From Hyposmocoma kahamanoa (taxonomy: Eukaryota > Arthropoda > Insecta > Lepidoptera > Cosmopterigidae), in the NCBI RefSeq assembly GCF_003589595.1, contig NW_020653852.1, positions 4,307,361-4,371,360 on the forward strand: 64,000 nucleotides of DNA, given 5' to 3'. The position numbers and the translations under genes are program-made. Position 1 is the stretch's first letter; each line of letters opens with the position of its first letter. The notes under the pieces are model-generated. The model was not told the origin of the DNA and did no database searches. It worked only from the letters and a program-made list of their open reading frames with translations. Of the stretch, positions 1 to 10,559 are shown piece by piece.

Positions 1-387
1 TTATATTCTATTTATTCTGGAGACCACCGTGCTCAATAAGAACTTTGATCTTTAGATGAAATTTTCTTTAGAACTTATTTAAGAGACAAATTGTCTCGTA
101 TTTTCTTTGTGCTAAAAATGTAGTTGGAAATTGAAGCCGACCAGTGATATTGCTTTTACATCTCTGAAAAGGCAGTACGAAATGCAATTTTACGCTTAAT
201 TTAATTTCACTGTAAATGCGGTGGGTATTCAAGCTGGTAAATCCACAATTCACAGTAGAATTAGATTGTAATTTAAAACTTGTTGTTGTAACAATTTACA
301 ATTCTTCACATAAAGAAACTCAGGTGCGCAATCTATATCACTACAATTTTGTTGACCAAAATAATACTACAATTTTGTTGACCAAAA
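1..387. other. No gene seen; 26-bp direct duplication
   Basis: No coding signal or known element was recognised. The only structure is a two-copy direct repeat of 26 bp at about 340-390, built around ACTACAATTTTGTTGACC, lying immediately before the family B copy. Confidence 0.5.
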
Positions 388-549
388 TAAATCTGTCATA
401 GATTTCTCATAGATGGCGCTACGACTAAAAAGTCGTTGAAAGACCAAGTACANNNNNNNNNNGTCGGTTCGAATCCGACCGGATCGAAGGAATTTTTTCT
501 GAGTGTTTTTTCTGAGTGTTCGATCTTTGTATTAATAATTATAACAAAA
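388..549 (+). repeat. Family B tRNA-like composite repeat, interrupted by a gap
   Basis: The left part (TCATAGATTTCTCATAGATG) and the right part (B box GGTTCGAATCC followed by GGATCGAAGGAATTTTTTCT) match the copy at 22019-22262 almost base for base. Between them the assembly has 10 N where the sister copy has about 95 bases, including the tRNA-like A box. A short duplication of TTTTTTCTGAGTG occurs in the tail, as in the sister copy. This is a non-coding repeat and no protein is expected. Confidence 0.8.
453..462. other. Assembly gap, 10 N
   Basis: Ten undetermined bases inside a family B repeat. Comparison with 22084-22178 suggests the true missing length is near 95 bp, so the 10-N size is probably a placeholder. 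Confidence 0.95.
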
Positions 550-1029
550 TCGACTCGTTCTTTTTATTTAAAACGCCACCTTATTCAAACTAGCCGAGCG
601 GCGCAGGTTGTTTGCCTGTAACATCTGCATCTTTCTTCAACACACATCACTATAGTAGATCGTAACGTGCAATATAGCGAAGTGTTTCAACGAACCTACA
701 TTTTAGAAGGTGTATTGTCCCCACAGTATGTAAATGTGAATTTAATAACTACAAGGTTTCCGTTGAAAACCAACACTTTGCAGTTTCGTTGTGGTACAGA
801 GAAGTCCTTATAAAAATTATGTGCAAAGTTGGTATTTTATTCTCAAACAATTCGTTTTGTTTTTTATTTTAGTCTGTTTTCAGCATTTTATATGATGGGG
901 TGAAGGACATCCTATTGTGCAATAAATTAGCACATTCTTTAGAGTGTATCCTTAGGTGTATGGTATGTAATAGAAAATATGTCAATCGTTTGATCTAGCA
1001 AAACAGTTATTTCCCACTTCTCAGGTGGC
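550..1029. other. Unassigned, no gene seen
   Basis: A+T-rich sequence with no open frame of interest. A short stretch near 640-670 (CTTCAACACACATCAC then GATCGTAACG) resembles the unit ends of the tandem array that begins at 1030, so the array may once have extended further left. Confidence 0.4.
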
Positions 1030-1935
1030 TCGCTTTAAATTACAATCCAATAATAACATCTACGTCAGTGTTGACCGAGATCGCAACGTTCTTTTGTATG
1101 CAAAACAGCGTCTTGCGCTTGGTCGAAAAATACTGGTTGGAAAAATACCTATTTGCAAAGACAATTTTGTTTATCTTTGACATCGCACTTCTCTCTTTAG
1201 CTGATCGTAACGCGCCTTAAATTACAATCTGACAATAACATCTATGTTGTTGATCGAAATCGAAGCGTTATTTTATATTCAAAACGTCGTATTCCGTAAA
1301 TTGATCAAAAAGAGCAGATTGTAAAAGTACCTATTTGCAAACACGCTTCTGTTTACCAGGGACATTGCACTCCTCTCTTCAACACATAGGTCTGTTTGAC
1401 CCAGTGACATCGCACTCCTCTCTTCAACACATAGGTCTGTTTGACCGTAACACGCCTTAAATTACAATCTGACAATAGCATCTATGTTGATGATCGAAAT
1501 TGAAGCGTTATTTTATATTCAAAAGATCGCATTCCGTAAATTGGTCAAAACGAGCAGATTGGAAAATACCTATTTGCAAACACGCTTCTGTTTACCAGTG
1601 ACATCGTACTCCTCCCTTCAACACATAGGTATGTTTGACCGTAAAGCGCCTTAAATTACAATCTGACAATAGCATCTACATCTACTGTGTTGACCGAAAT
1701 CGAAGAGTTATTTTATATTCAAAACGGCGTCTTCTGTAATTTGTCGAAGGTGCAGATTGGAAAAATACGTATTTGCAAACATGCTTCTGTTTACCTATGA
1801 CATCGCACTTATCTCTTCAACACAACGCCCTTGCAGACCGTAACATAAATGCCTTAAATTACAATCTGTTCACAGTATCTATGTCAACGTTGACCAAAAT
1901 CTACGCTTTCTTTTATATTCAAAACTGCAGCGCGC
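1030..1935. repeat. Tandem array of ~200-bp units
   Basis: The phrase TTAAATTACAATCTG recurs near 1036, 1218, 1458, 1652 and 1855, giving periods of 182, 240, 194 and 203 bp. Each unit then has TATTCAAAAC, TACCTATTTGCAAACA and CATCGCACTCCTCTCTTCAA in the same order. The long second unit contains an extra internal direct duplication of about 48 bp (GCACTCCTCTCTTCAACACA seen twice). The last unit is cut off near 1935. No coding role is seen. The array resembles a short satellite, or the tandem core of a larger mobile element. Confidence 0.85.
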
Positions 1936-2433
1936 GTGTGTGGAATACGTAAAGAATATTATTATCAAAATGTTGCGAGAATAAAATACCCCCCTTTTGA
2001 GGTGCTATCTGCCTAGATGGCCTATTTTGAGGGTGACGTAATCAACTCAGGGCTGAGGGCCGTATCAAAAATTTACAAGTGTAAAACAACACCTGGCGTA
2101 ATTCTGTCCTTTTTTTACACTGTTCGTGTAATTTTAGTAAAAGTATAATGAAGCGTAATTGATGTGACAATTTATTTAAACTGTGTGCCTATTTGTTTTG
2201 ATTGACACCTTCATGTCGCGCCCTTGATAATGAAGTCAACAAATACGAAAAGTAATTTTCTCAAATGTGTTCGGCAATGTTCGCACGAAGCGTGTAACTC
2301 TTTGCCGGCACAATAAATATGAAAATCTTATCACAGTAGCTAACCGTCTACTTTTACACACAAGTGCGATGTTAAGCAGCGATGCAATCGCGCGTTTGCA
2401 TCGCCATTAAAAGCCGCTATGTATAACCACTCT
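1936..2433. other. Unassigned, no gene seen
   Basis: No repeat shared with the rest of the window and no coding signal were recognised. Confidence 0.4.
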
Positions 2434-2492
2434 AATAGATAAAGTGGCAGTACTTCCCTGAACGAACTCTTTCATAAGGAGGTCTACTACTG
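2434..2492 (+). repeat. Family A fragment, 3' end only
   Basis: Only the last ~58 bp of the family are present: AAGTGGCAGTACTTCCCTG, then AACGAACTCTTTCA and GTCTACTAC. The hairpin-bearing part is missing. Confidence 0.75.
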
Positions 2493-3280
2493 GTGGTTGG
2501 TTCTGTAGCGCAGCCTGGTTAGATGGTATTTTTTTGTATTTGGAACTGTATAAATATAAGAAGGTAGTTGTCAAATGAACATCGAAAGAGTTCTGGAGAA
2601 ATCTTCGAACCGAACGCTCACAGTAAATATTTAATTATGAATATATTCATCATTTAAATATTAAATATTATCTCTCACTACGCTATAATCACGGCTACGC
2701 TCCTACAGTACTGTAGTCTAGGCTCTACTCTATGAGTAGAACTTCTGGCTGAGTGAATATAGTTTTGTATTTAGAATGTGTTTGAAAAAATAGGTTAGAA
2801 GAAAAGAACATCTTGAGTGATCTAAAAGTAGCCTCTAGAAGTAAACATGTAAAAAAAATATAATAAATATCAAGTTATGAAGTTAATCCCAGTTTATATA
2901 GTTTATATCCTAAGCTACGTCTCCAGGTTACAGTACACAGGGAAGTAAGTAGTTAAGATTTTTCAAAGTACTCCTTCAGATATTAATTGTATTTTTTTAA
3001 TCAAATAAGCTGTAGGAAGTCTGGTAATAATCATAACAGTAACTTAGAGCTTTCAACGTCTGTCGACTTTCATGAAGGAGGAGTTTTGGCCGAAGGGCGA
3101 AGAGGGAAGGGTGATTCCGAGGCCGGTTACCTGATATCGCACGTCGACCACAATTGCAATTCGTGTAGATTAGTTATTAGTTTCTATATTATATTAAATT
3201 TATGTGTTGGTCTTTAAGTTATATATTATATAGGTCCTAATTGCCGTATCTAAAGGAATATATAAAATAATCTCACTACA
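2493..3280. other. Unassigned, no gene seen
   Basis: A+T-rich. A possible tRNA-like scrap (TTCTGTAGCGCAGCCTGG) near 2500 is too short to call. No coding signal. Confidence 0.4.
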
Positions 3281-3345
3281 GAGTACTAAAAATACCGACC
3301 TCAAAAATTCGTAGAATTACATCTATTTGCCTAGTTTTGACAATG
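3281..3345 (-). repeat. Family E, outer part of a split copy
   Basis: Contains GAGTACTAAAAATACCGACC and then the CTCAAAAATTCGTAGAATTA-type segment that closes family E elements read on the minus strand. The rest of the element resumes near 4049, so the retrotransposon remnants at 3372-4052 appear to be inserted within it. Confidence 0.6.
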
Positions 3346-3371
3346 GGGGTTTAGCCATAAAAACGCCGCGC

Positions 3372-3609
3372 TGGCCAGTGCGTCGTAGCGAGTTTTGCGT
3401 CAGAGCTTCGTTCGTTGATCGGCAGGGGATACCGCGTGCAGGTGAAGTTGACTTGGGATCTAGAGATGATATTTGGACGCCCATATCCCCTTAGGTGGGT
3501 CGACGACATAGTACGCGACGCGGGTGTGAATGGATGCAGCTAGCACGGGACCGTGGTGGATGGCACAAACTTCGGTACGCCTTCACCCAGCAGTGGGTGA
3601 AATCAGGTG
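3372..3609 (+). pseudogene. RTE-like retrotransposon C-terminal remnant
   Basis: Translated pieces read RWVDDIV in one frame, then WMQLARDRGGWHKL and QQWVKSG in another. This is the pattern at the extreme C-terminus of RTE-type non-LTR retrotransposon polyproteins and matches the remnant at 58500-58655. At least one frameshift separates the two blocks and there is no reverse-transcriptase core. The copy is 5'-truncated and dead. Clade assignment is from family knowledge. Confidence 0.65.
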
Positions 3610-3639
3610 GAATATTATGTTCAATGTGTGTTTATATAA

Positions 3640-4052
3640 AACAAAATCCAGGCAACTTTAATCTAGTGAAAACCAGACATCCCAGGAAAACAAGGAACAA
3701 AATAGAAATACGGACAAAACAACGCCCCACCTTGGAATTTTATAATAGAACGATGTCTATATTGGCACCTAAATTATTTAATAAAACACCAGATGCAGTT
3801 AAAGAACTAAATTGTAGGCAATTTAAAATAAAATTACATAATTTGTTAGTTACACAATGCTACTACAATATAAATGATTTTTTAATAGATAACATAAAAT
3901 GTAAAATTTAACCACTGTGCGTGATTGAAATAAGAATTGTGTAAAATATTCGCATGCCAAGTTTTCGTGAAATGTACGATCTAATAATAATATACTATAA
4001 CACCATTGTAAACTACATTTTTCAGCGAATAAATATCTTGTATTCTTGTATT
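3640..4052 (+). pseudogene. CR1-like retrotransposon 3' end
   Basis: The last ~80 residues of the open segment ending at 3911 contain RHPRKTRN, APKLFNKTPD and YYNINDFL. They follow the order seen at the C-terminus of the CR1-like copy at 40367-41254 (YNSIPNEFKKF then YYSVQEFF). A 3' UTR follows with AATAAA at about 4028 and a short repeat tail (TTGTATTC twice). Short tandem tails instead of poly(A) are typical of the CR1 group. The copy is heavily 5'-truncated. It joins family E sequence on its right side. Confidence 0.65.
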
Positions 4053-4221
4053 CAAATTTAAATGAGACCACTACTGATGTACCCTCTTGTCAACAAAAAA
4101 AGAATCATCAAAAACGGTTCACAAATGCGTTATTAATGAGTTATCGCGTAACATATATGTATATACCAAAAAAACACACAGTCGAATTTAAAACTTCCTC
4201 CTTTTTTTGAAGTAGGTTAAC
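4049..4221 (-). repeat. Family E, inner part of a split copy
   Basis: Read on the minus strand this gives GAAGTTTTAAATTCGACTG-type sequence, then GTTACGCGATAACTC, GAACCGTTTTTGATGATTC and a GAGGGTACATCAG-type segment, the standard order of family E. Paired with 3281-3345. Confidence 0.65.
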
Positions 4222-4901
4222 AAATAAAATAAATGCTGACTGATTTTATAACAATTTTGTACCATTAATTCCAATTTACTATTATCTCTATATATACTTT
4301 CAAATTTAATGATAAAAACAAATTGAATTGGTTACACGGGAAATGTAATAAAAAGTTTTTTTTCCTATTCAGAGTTATGATTCATAACGATTCAGAGAGG
4401 TCCTTTGTAAACATGGCCCCGGGATGCCCTTCGTAAAGTTTTGCGTAACGCAAAGACTGGAAATTATACTTTGGGACCTTCAATTAAGAGTTTGCTGTTC
4501 TTCATTCGATTTAATGGGATGTTCTTTGGGTGTATATTTACTTAATCTAAAACTTCGAATAGTTTAATGAATTAATTACAACCATAATCTGTCAGACAAT
4601 CACCACCTAAATTACCTTATCTGTAAATAAAGAATTTCCTGTACTATAAATACGAGAGCAATAGTTTTCATTCTGTAGTACTAGGTTAATTTTTCAAATT
4701 GGTCCTACAGCGCAAACCCTCGGGTTATTGAGAGAATCAATCATTTTAACATAGCTTTAGTTATCATTGTCATTATGATAAAGAAAACAAGTCGGAGAAT
4801 GGTTCACGCAACTCTTCCGTATAAAGGCCCTGACCCGCGTTGAAGCAGCAACGTGGACTTTGGTGTGAAACCCTATATCTAAAATTGAAATTGAAATATT
4901 A
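4222..4901. other. Unassigned, no gene seen
   Basis: A+T-rich. A scrap near 4826-4860 (GCGTTGAAGCAGCAACGTGG) resembles 3' regions of lepidopteran RTE-like elements but is too short to delimit. Confidence 0.4.
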
Positions 4902-5142
4902 CAAAATTACAGGCTCGTGGGACTAGTCAACTTGTTTTAGGTTGTCGGCCGCAGTAGCAGTGCTCTTCAGATCTTTCATCTAAATCTCTGAGTGGTTAAG
5001 CAACTGTTATGGACAGGCGTGTTGCTTACCAATGTCCATAACGGGCCTGTTATGGACATTGCAAGGCACTGCAACTGTTATGGATAGGCATGCCGCTTAA
5101 CCCTAGGCGCACGACTTGTTCCTCCAGTCACTTGGTATCATA
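4902..5142 (-). repeat. Family A copy with an internal inverted duplication
   Basis: Minus-strand copy running from TTACAGGCTCGTGGGAC to CTCCAGTCACTTGGTATC. Unlike most copies it carries the segment TTATGGACAGGCGTG twice, and the extra part forms a perfect 13-bp inverted repeat (CAATGTCCATAAC with GTTATGGACATTG). The same unusual segment recurs, oppositely oriented, at 6480-6560. Confidence 0.8.
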
Positions 5143-5641
5143 TAAAAAAAAACATTAATTTACAAAATATAGGGCATATTGTCTGATTGTTAGTTCGTCG
5201 GTCTACCTGCATATCATTGGTTTATTTGGTTAATTATAATATACATTATATTTGTATAACTTTAACGTAGAAAGTGGATTGAAGTGCCATCCTGTGTATT
5301 AGATTTCAGCTTGATGGCCAATCCTTCAACAGGCGGAGCAATTGCGTCTAATCAAATGAGATTTTTCCACTGCCGAGGTGACATAACAATACCACATATT
5401 AATTACTTTAATACGCAGTAAATTAACGGTTAAATCATCTAGTTTTCAGTAAGAAGTAAGTACAAAAATTCGTTGACGATAATGTTACGTCAATAAAGAG
5501 TTGAGTGAAATTGTTGAGGTAGTGGACGAATGGGTGAGGGAGGCGGCAGCAGAATTAATTAAATTCTTGTTCACTATAATAACTTTATTCAATGTGTGAC
5601 TATATACAGTTAATTCAATCGTAATGGAACTCTTTCTTATT
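5143..5641. other. Unassigned, no gene seen
   Basis: No shared repeat or coding signal recognised. It lies between the family A copy and the Jockey-like insertion. Confidence 0.4.
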
Positions 5642-5653
5642 AGACGATATAAA

Positions 5654-6040
5654 TGAATAGACTTGGCGTTGTGACGGCTCTGAGGTTGCGCTCTGGGCAC
5701 ATTCCTTCAAAGAAGTTTACCTTTTTGATGGGCATTACACCAACTCCTTATTGTAGCAATTGCGGCGTCGTTGAAGACATTTACCACGTTTTGATGGAAT
5801 GTGTTCGGACCGAGAGACTCAGGAGACAGTTGGGCAGTATAGTTAACATACGGCAGACTGGGTGGTGTAACAGTATACTGGCCGTTCCGTCGTCGAACGA
5901 AGCCAAAATACTGTACAAAATATATTTAGATAGTCTTAATCTAGGTTAGATGTATAAATTAAGTAGCATTACGGAGCGACATTACTATTAAAATACACAG
6001 TAAAGCTCCTTAAATTTAGATTATAAAAAAAAAAAAAAAA
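5654..6040 (+). pseudogene. Jockey-like retrotransposon 3' end with poly(A) and target duplication
   Basis: The open segment 5653-5949 encodes LRLRSGHIPSKKF, then a zinc-binding C-x2-C-x7-H-x4-C arrangement (CSNCG, EDIYHVLMEC), as at the C-termini of Jockey/R1-type non-LTR polyproteins. A 16-base poly(A) run ends at 6040. The copy is flanked by a perfect 12-bp direct repeat, AGACGATATAAA, at 5642-5653 and 6040-6051. Together these show a severely 5'-truncated target-primed insertion. The intact duplication and poly(A) suggest it is fairly young. The clade is inferred. Confidence 0.8.
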
Positions 6041-6183
6041 GACGATATAAACATAGATGACATAAGATACGGAAACAACCATAGACTGCACAAAGAGGTG
6101 TCCCAATACACCACAGAAGTGTATTTTTAAGAATTCTTAACAATAATAATTTTAAGCCTTAAAAATGTTGACAATGAATATCT

Positions 6184-6428
6184 ATCGAGTTCTCAGGTTT
6201 TCGTGATTGTTACACATAGGAAATGCAACCATTTTGTCTGGATTTCAATCGCGTATATTTGTTTTTTCAAGCAAATCAACGTTTCGGGCCCTTTACAGGT
6301 CCCATGGTCACGGTTTATGGTTGACATTCTACCGTGACCATGGGACCTGTAAAGGGCCCAAAACGTTGGTTTGTTTGAAAAAACAAATATACGCGATTGA
6401 AATCCGGATAAATAGTTTCATTTCCTAA
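6184..6428. repeat. Family D inverted-repeat element
   Basis: After a ~35-bp lead (ATCGAGTTCTCAGGTTTTCG) two arms of about 90 bp pair with each other. The arm sequence runs CATTTCCT, GCGATT, GTTTTTTCAA, ACGTTTCGGGCC and CCATGGTCACGG, then its reverse complement. The centre is about 15-20 bp. Reading outward from the centre each arm gives ACC, GTGACCAT, GGGACC, TGTAAA, GGGCCC, then a GAAACGTY-like segment. The left arm has GAAACGTT and the right arm AAAACGTT. See the finding on hammerhead-like folding. Confidence 0.85.
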
Positions 6429-6462
6429 ATGAATAGATAGTTACTTTTTAAATTTGTTTTAT

Positions 6463-6630
6463 ATATCTAGTGACGGGATGAACAAGTCGTGCGCCTAGGG
6501 TTAAGCGGCATGCCTATCCATAACAGTTGCAGTGCCTTGCAATGTCCATAACAGGCCCGTTAACCTGAGAGGCGCTGCCACCCGTTACCTTAAAACATAC
6601 AGTAGATAAATCCCATGTGCCCGTAATTAA
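6463..6630 (+). repeat. Family A copy, 5' half
   Basis: Starts TAGTGACGGGATGAACAAGT, has the unusual CCTTGCAATGTCCATAACAG segment shared with 4902-5142 in inverse orientation, then degenerates. It ends at TCCCATGTGCCCGTAATT. The 3' third of the family is absent. Confidence 0.75.
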
Positions 6631-7616
6631 TTCTTAATTAATAATTTCTCATGTCTTGTTCCAGGTATGCCAAATTAAGAATGGGCCACCACGAATTCAG
6701 GTGTGTCACTTGATAGAAGTTTTCAGTGTAAAAGAACATCAAATATCGCACTGCTAATTACAATAGTGTCGTAACTCAAAATACGTGAAATTCAAGATTA
6801 TACCATTTCTGAACGTAAAATTTGATTCTCTATTCGTCAATAAAACCATCGTTAGAATATTGTAAGAAACAATTAAAAAATATCAACTTAACTCAAAATG
6901 AGACAAAGGTTTTGTAAGTAAGATCTGAACAAAAGAGTCCTTATTCTAAAGTTTGAAATTAACTTTTAGTTTTATTTTTAAATATGTTTGGCAAGTACGA
7001 AATTGTTTAGATGTTTGTAAATAAACTTTAACATATAAATACATTTGAATAATCTTTCACGCGAAGAAAGAGTATAAATTCGTTTTTCATCGATTCTGAA
7101 AATATACACTTTTTGAGTTAATACACTATTGTATTCAAAGTGAGATATAGTAGAATATTGGAGGTAGGCGATAAAACCCATGTTAGGCGTATGGAACGAT
7201 ATCAAATACGTTTACATCTTTTTTCCCTTCCATTCGCATCTTTTTCACACAAACCGCGCAATAGCAGAAAATAAAATTGTATTGCGCGAACGTCGGCGAA
7301 AAATGTGTAGGAAAAAAGAGAAACAATACAATGCAAACGTTACCGACGGCACAGAACAAAAATGCCAATAGGCATATAGTAACGGAAGCTAAACAAAATG
7401 CGTAGTCCCAAGGGAACTGTGATGAAAGTAAAATCGAAACATGACGAAGCTGGTATACGTTGCACACACAAATGCGTCGATAGTTGAAAAACAACTACAG
7501 TTACGGCCTTTTCGTTATGAAATGTCAATGTGAGATATAAGAAGAGCTTTTCATTCTAAAGCAAGATCTAGATCAATATCTGAAACTAATAATCACATTT
7601 TGCATCGAATGGAGGA
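6631..7616. other. Unassigned, no gene seen
   Basis: Open stretches of up to about 100 codons exist on both strands near 7180-7500 but overlap each other in opposite orientation and show no recognisable motif. A short segment at 6655-6690 (TTGTTCCAGGTATGCCAAAT) recurs at 54172-54196, so part of this is repeated. Confidence 0.4.
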
Positions 7617-7850
7617 ATAAGTGCACCTGGTGGTAAGCGACGCGAGTACTCATGACAGTTGAGGTGCAGCTCGGAGCTATTGCAAAGATCTGAGTGGCAC
7701 TGCCGTTACAACCGTCACTCTGAGACATAAACTAACACGTCCCGTATGCCTGTATTTCAACAGCATCATTGATATTCAAAATCACATGACACATTACTGC
7801 TTCCAGTACTTCCCTGGACAAACTCTTTTACAAAGAGCCCTATTACTAAT
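7617..7850 (+). repeat. Family A copy, degenerate
   Basis: Begins at GTGCACCTGGTGGTAAGCGA, keeps GCAAAGATCTGAGTGGCACT and CTGAGACATAAA, and ends with AGTACTTCCCTGGACAAACT. Diverged, with several internal deletions. Confidence 0.75.
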
Positions 7851-8340
7851 AATATACGTAAAGTTGCATTTAGTCTACGTTAATTAAATTGTATGAGAAA
7901 AACGAAACATATATCAATATTGCACCAAACTGCTATTTCCTGTTTCCGACACATTTTGTGATAATACGAGCTAAGTTTCTCTATTTGCCGTTATCACAGA
8001 GTAATGTAAAATGTGTATTTACTATCAAAGTACAGTGATTTTTGTACGTGTGTACGCCCGCTGCGAACTATGTACAGACGCACACATTGGCATTATTTCA
8101 CGGAGCACTCTAGTTACACAGGATTGATTACAATGTTCGCTAAGTACTTAAAAATGGTATCAAATATTAAATGTGTGTGTAATTGCGTCTATGGTTATTT
8201 GGACAATTAGTGCCTTAACTTAAGAAATGTTCAGCATTCGTTTTTAATTTATAGTCGTACTCCCACAATCGAGATCCTAGTTCACGATACTGGAATAAAA
8301 ATATCAATATTTAGATACTGGATTTAACAAAGGTTATTTC

Positions 8341-8530
8341 AATAACTGCCTCAGTGGCCGAACAGTTACCATGCTGTACTATTACACAGAAGTTCCGGGT
8401 TCGATTCCTGGACTGGGAGAACTATTTGTACGGCCTACGTTTACTATTCTTGTGGATTTAGGTGTAAATTGTGGTTGTCTATGTACATACATCCATGAAC
8501 ATACTTCATGGAAAACACTATATAGCACAA
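8341..8530 (+). repeat. tRNA-derived SINE head and body
   Basis: Starts with a tRNA-like segment: A-box-like CAGTGGCCGAAC and B box GGGTTCGATTCC about 45 bp apart, as for an internal RNA polymerase III promoter. A non-tRNA body follows (GTGGATTTAGGTGTAAATTG). The acceptor-stem halves do not pair well, so this is a SINE and not a functional tRNA. Confidence 0.6.
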
Positions 8531-8556
8531 GAATACTGTGATAAATACCTTATTTT

Positions 8557-8814
8557 TTAACCGACTTGAAAGATCATCATCATTAAATAATTTTTTTATG
8601 AATGTTACGCGATAACGCATTCTTTTCTTCGTTGGAAAGAGGGTACCTCAGTATTGGTTCCATTTAAATTTTATAACATATTCTCTTTCTAAGGGTTGTC
8701 ACCCTAGGGGATGAGTCCGGTTTCGCGTACTTCCCGGTAACCGATTTCAAAAAAACTTGGTAAATATGTAGATGTAATTCCACAAACTTTTGAGGTCAGT
8801 TTTTTAGTACTTTA
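8557..8814 (+). repeat. Family E copy
   Basis: Begins TTAACCGACTTGAA, has GTTACGCGATAACGC, GGAAAGAGGGTACCTC and CCGGTAACCGATTTC, and ends GAGGTCAGTTTTTTAGTAC. The two ends form a short imperfect terminal inverted repeat. An ATCATCATCATT run replaces the usual segment after the start. Confidence 0.75.
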
Positions 8815-9838
8815 CTAATAATAATGTGACAACCCTAGGCTCCGAGCGATGTGTGTGTGTGAGGCATTGACTGTAAAGACAGGAGTTAGACTACTTTGTC
8901 TTGTTATACTAGGACAGTACACTTGCCTATAATTAGGTATCTTTTCATTCCGTTATAATACTGTTGACTAGGGAAACAATCTTGTTCGTTCTCAGGAATA
9001 TTTATGCGCAAAGAATTATTTAATTAACATGTTGGTCTGTCTGTTATTGCTAGCCAAACTGTTTTCGTTTAATTTTTGGCTGTTATTACTATCGTACCCT
9101 TTTGGGGTACTGCTGAACGTCAACTTCCTCCCCTTTGTCTTTTGAGATAGTTACGAATATCAACGACTTAATTAACTTCGTATATATCAAGGACATAAAA
9201 TAGTAAAACATTTGCTTGAAATAAGAAATTATTTTAAATATTTGCGAAGTGCCTTAGGACATCTCATAATGGACGTATTGAGTAAATATTTTTATGGCTT
9301 CGAACTTTTATGACTGTTTCAACAACTGTACGGAAAAAATAACTTACGGCATTTACGTTACAACTCGCAAAGTTTGTATTATTCTACAGAATTTTTTGCC
9401 AATTTTATCTGTTATCATAACGCAGTGCTACATAATGAATTCTAATATAATATTCGTTATATTAAAATACACATCTGATATTTACAGAATTTTTTATTGA
9501 TAATGAAAAGTCAGGTCCAGGGACATTTTTTATGTGTGGTGTGTTTCCGTGAAAAACCCGAACTACTCAGAAGCTTGTAACAAAGAATACATTCTCATCA
9601 CGGAAAACTACTCTTCAATACAATGTTGGAGATGTTAAATTCAAAGTATAAATAATAATTATAAACTGAGTTTAATTAAGAATTTCAAGTATTACATAAA
9701 GTATACTGTCTGGGGCTTGGTACAAAAAGGTCCTAAGGCCATATATTAATTACGCAATTCCACTACCAAGCTACCGCTAGTGCTGTATCGAGTTCGTAGA
9801 TTTTTCCCGATCGCGACACATTGTAAATGAAACTGATT
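8815..9838. other. Unassigned, no gene seen
   Basis: A+T-rich; a small palindrome GTACCCTTTTGGGGTAC lies near 9096. No coding signal. Confidence 0.4.
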
Positions 9839-9920
9839 TTTCAGGGTCTAAGTCGCATATATTCGTTTTTTCAAACAAACCAACTTATCGGACTCTTTAC
9901 ACGTCCAATGGTCCCGGCAA
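9839..9920 (-). repeat. Family D half-element, degenerate
   Basis: Only one arm is present. On the minus strand it reads GGGACCATT, GGAC, GTGTAAAGA, GTCC, then GATAAGTT and GGTTTGTTTGAAAAAAC. Stem II is a different sequence from the other D copies but still pairs (GGAC with GTCC). Confidence 0.6.
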
Positions 9921-10559
9921 TTTCCAATATACAAAACCGTTGGTATAAATAAAGAAACATTTGATCATACGTCAAAAAGTCACAAGAAAATCTTAAAAAT
10001 AATACAAACTACATGAATTAAATTCTATATTTTATTTTTTATTTTTATTTTTTACTTACGGCACCAATAACAACACACACAAGACACAAACAATATAAAA
10101 AAAGAAACACTTTACAAATTGATAGAGTAAAGACATCAGAATCTGTACCCAATTATAACTGTGCTTTTCAATCAAAAATAGGGATATAGATAAACTGACG
10201 CAAAATTTATTATTATTGTTCTAGAAATAAAAAACAAAACAAAAAGAGTACATTATTCATCTTGCAACAATGCAAGAACCTTTTAAAAGTAGGGACACCG
10301 CGGTTAGAAATATCACAATCAGAACATATTTCATTGTAATACTCACGCAACTTACTACAGAGGTTTAGTTTTTGTACGGGGTATACATTATTTTTTGTAA
10401 CATTTATGTGAAATTTTATAACTCTCTGTGGTTGCACATTGATCAAGCGCGGGACAATAAATTTTATTTGGCGCTGCAAGAGGCGCGCAGGGTGTTGGGA
10501 CCAATCTTAAATTTCACATGCTTATACTACACATGCTTAGACTATAAACTTCAAAAAGT
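9921..10559. other. Unassigned, no gene seen
   Basis: Very A+T-rich with no recognised repeat or coding signal. Confidence 0.4.

Noticed and set aside
1030..1935. CRISPR-like array
   Set aside because: Whole units of ~200 bp repeat; there are no short repeats separated by unique spacers, and the genome is eukaryotic.
8341..8425. Possible tRNA gene
   Set aside because: Good boxes but poor acceptor pairing, and a SINE body follows directly.
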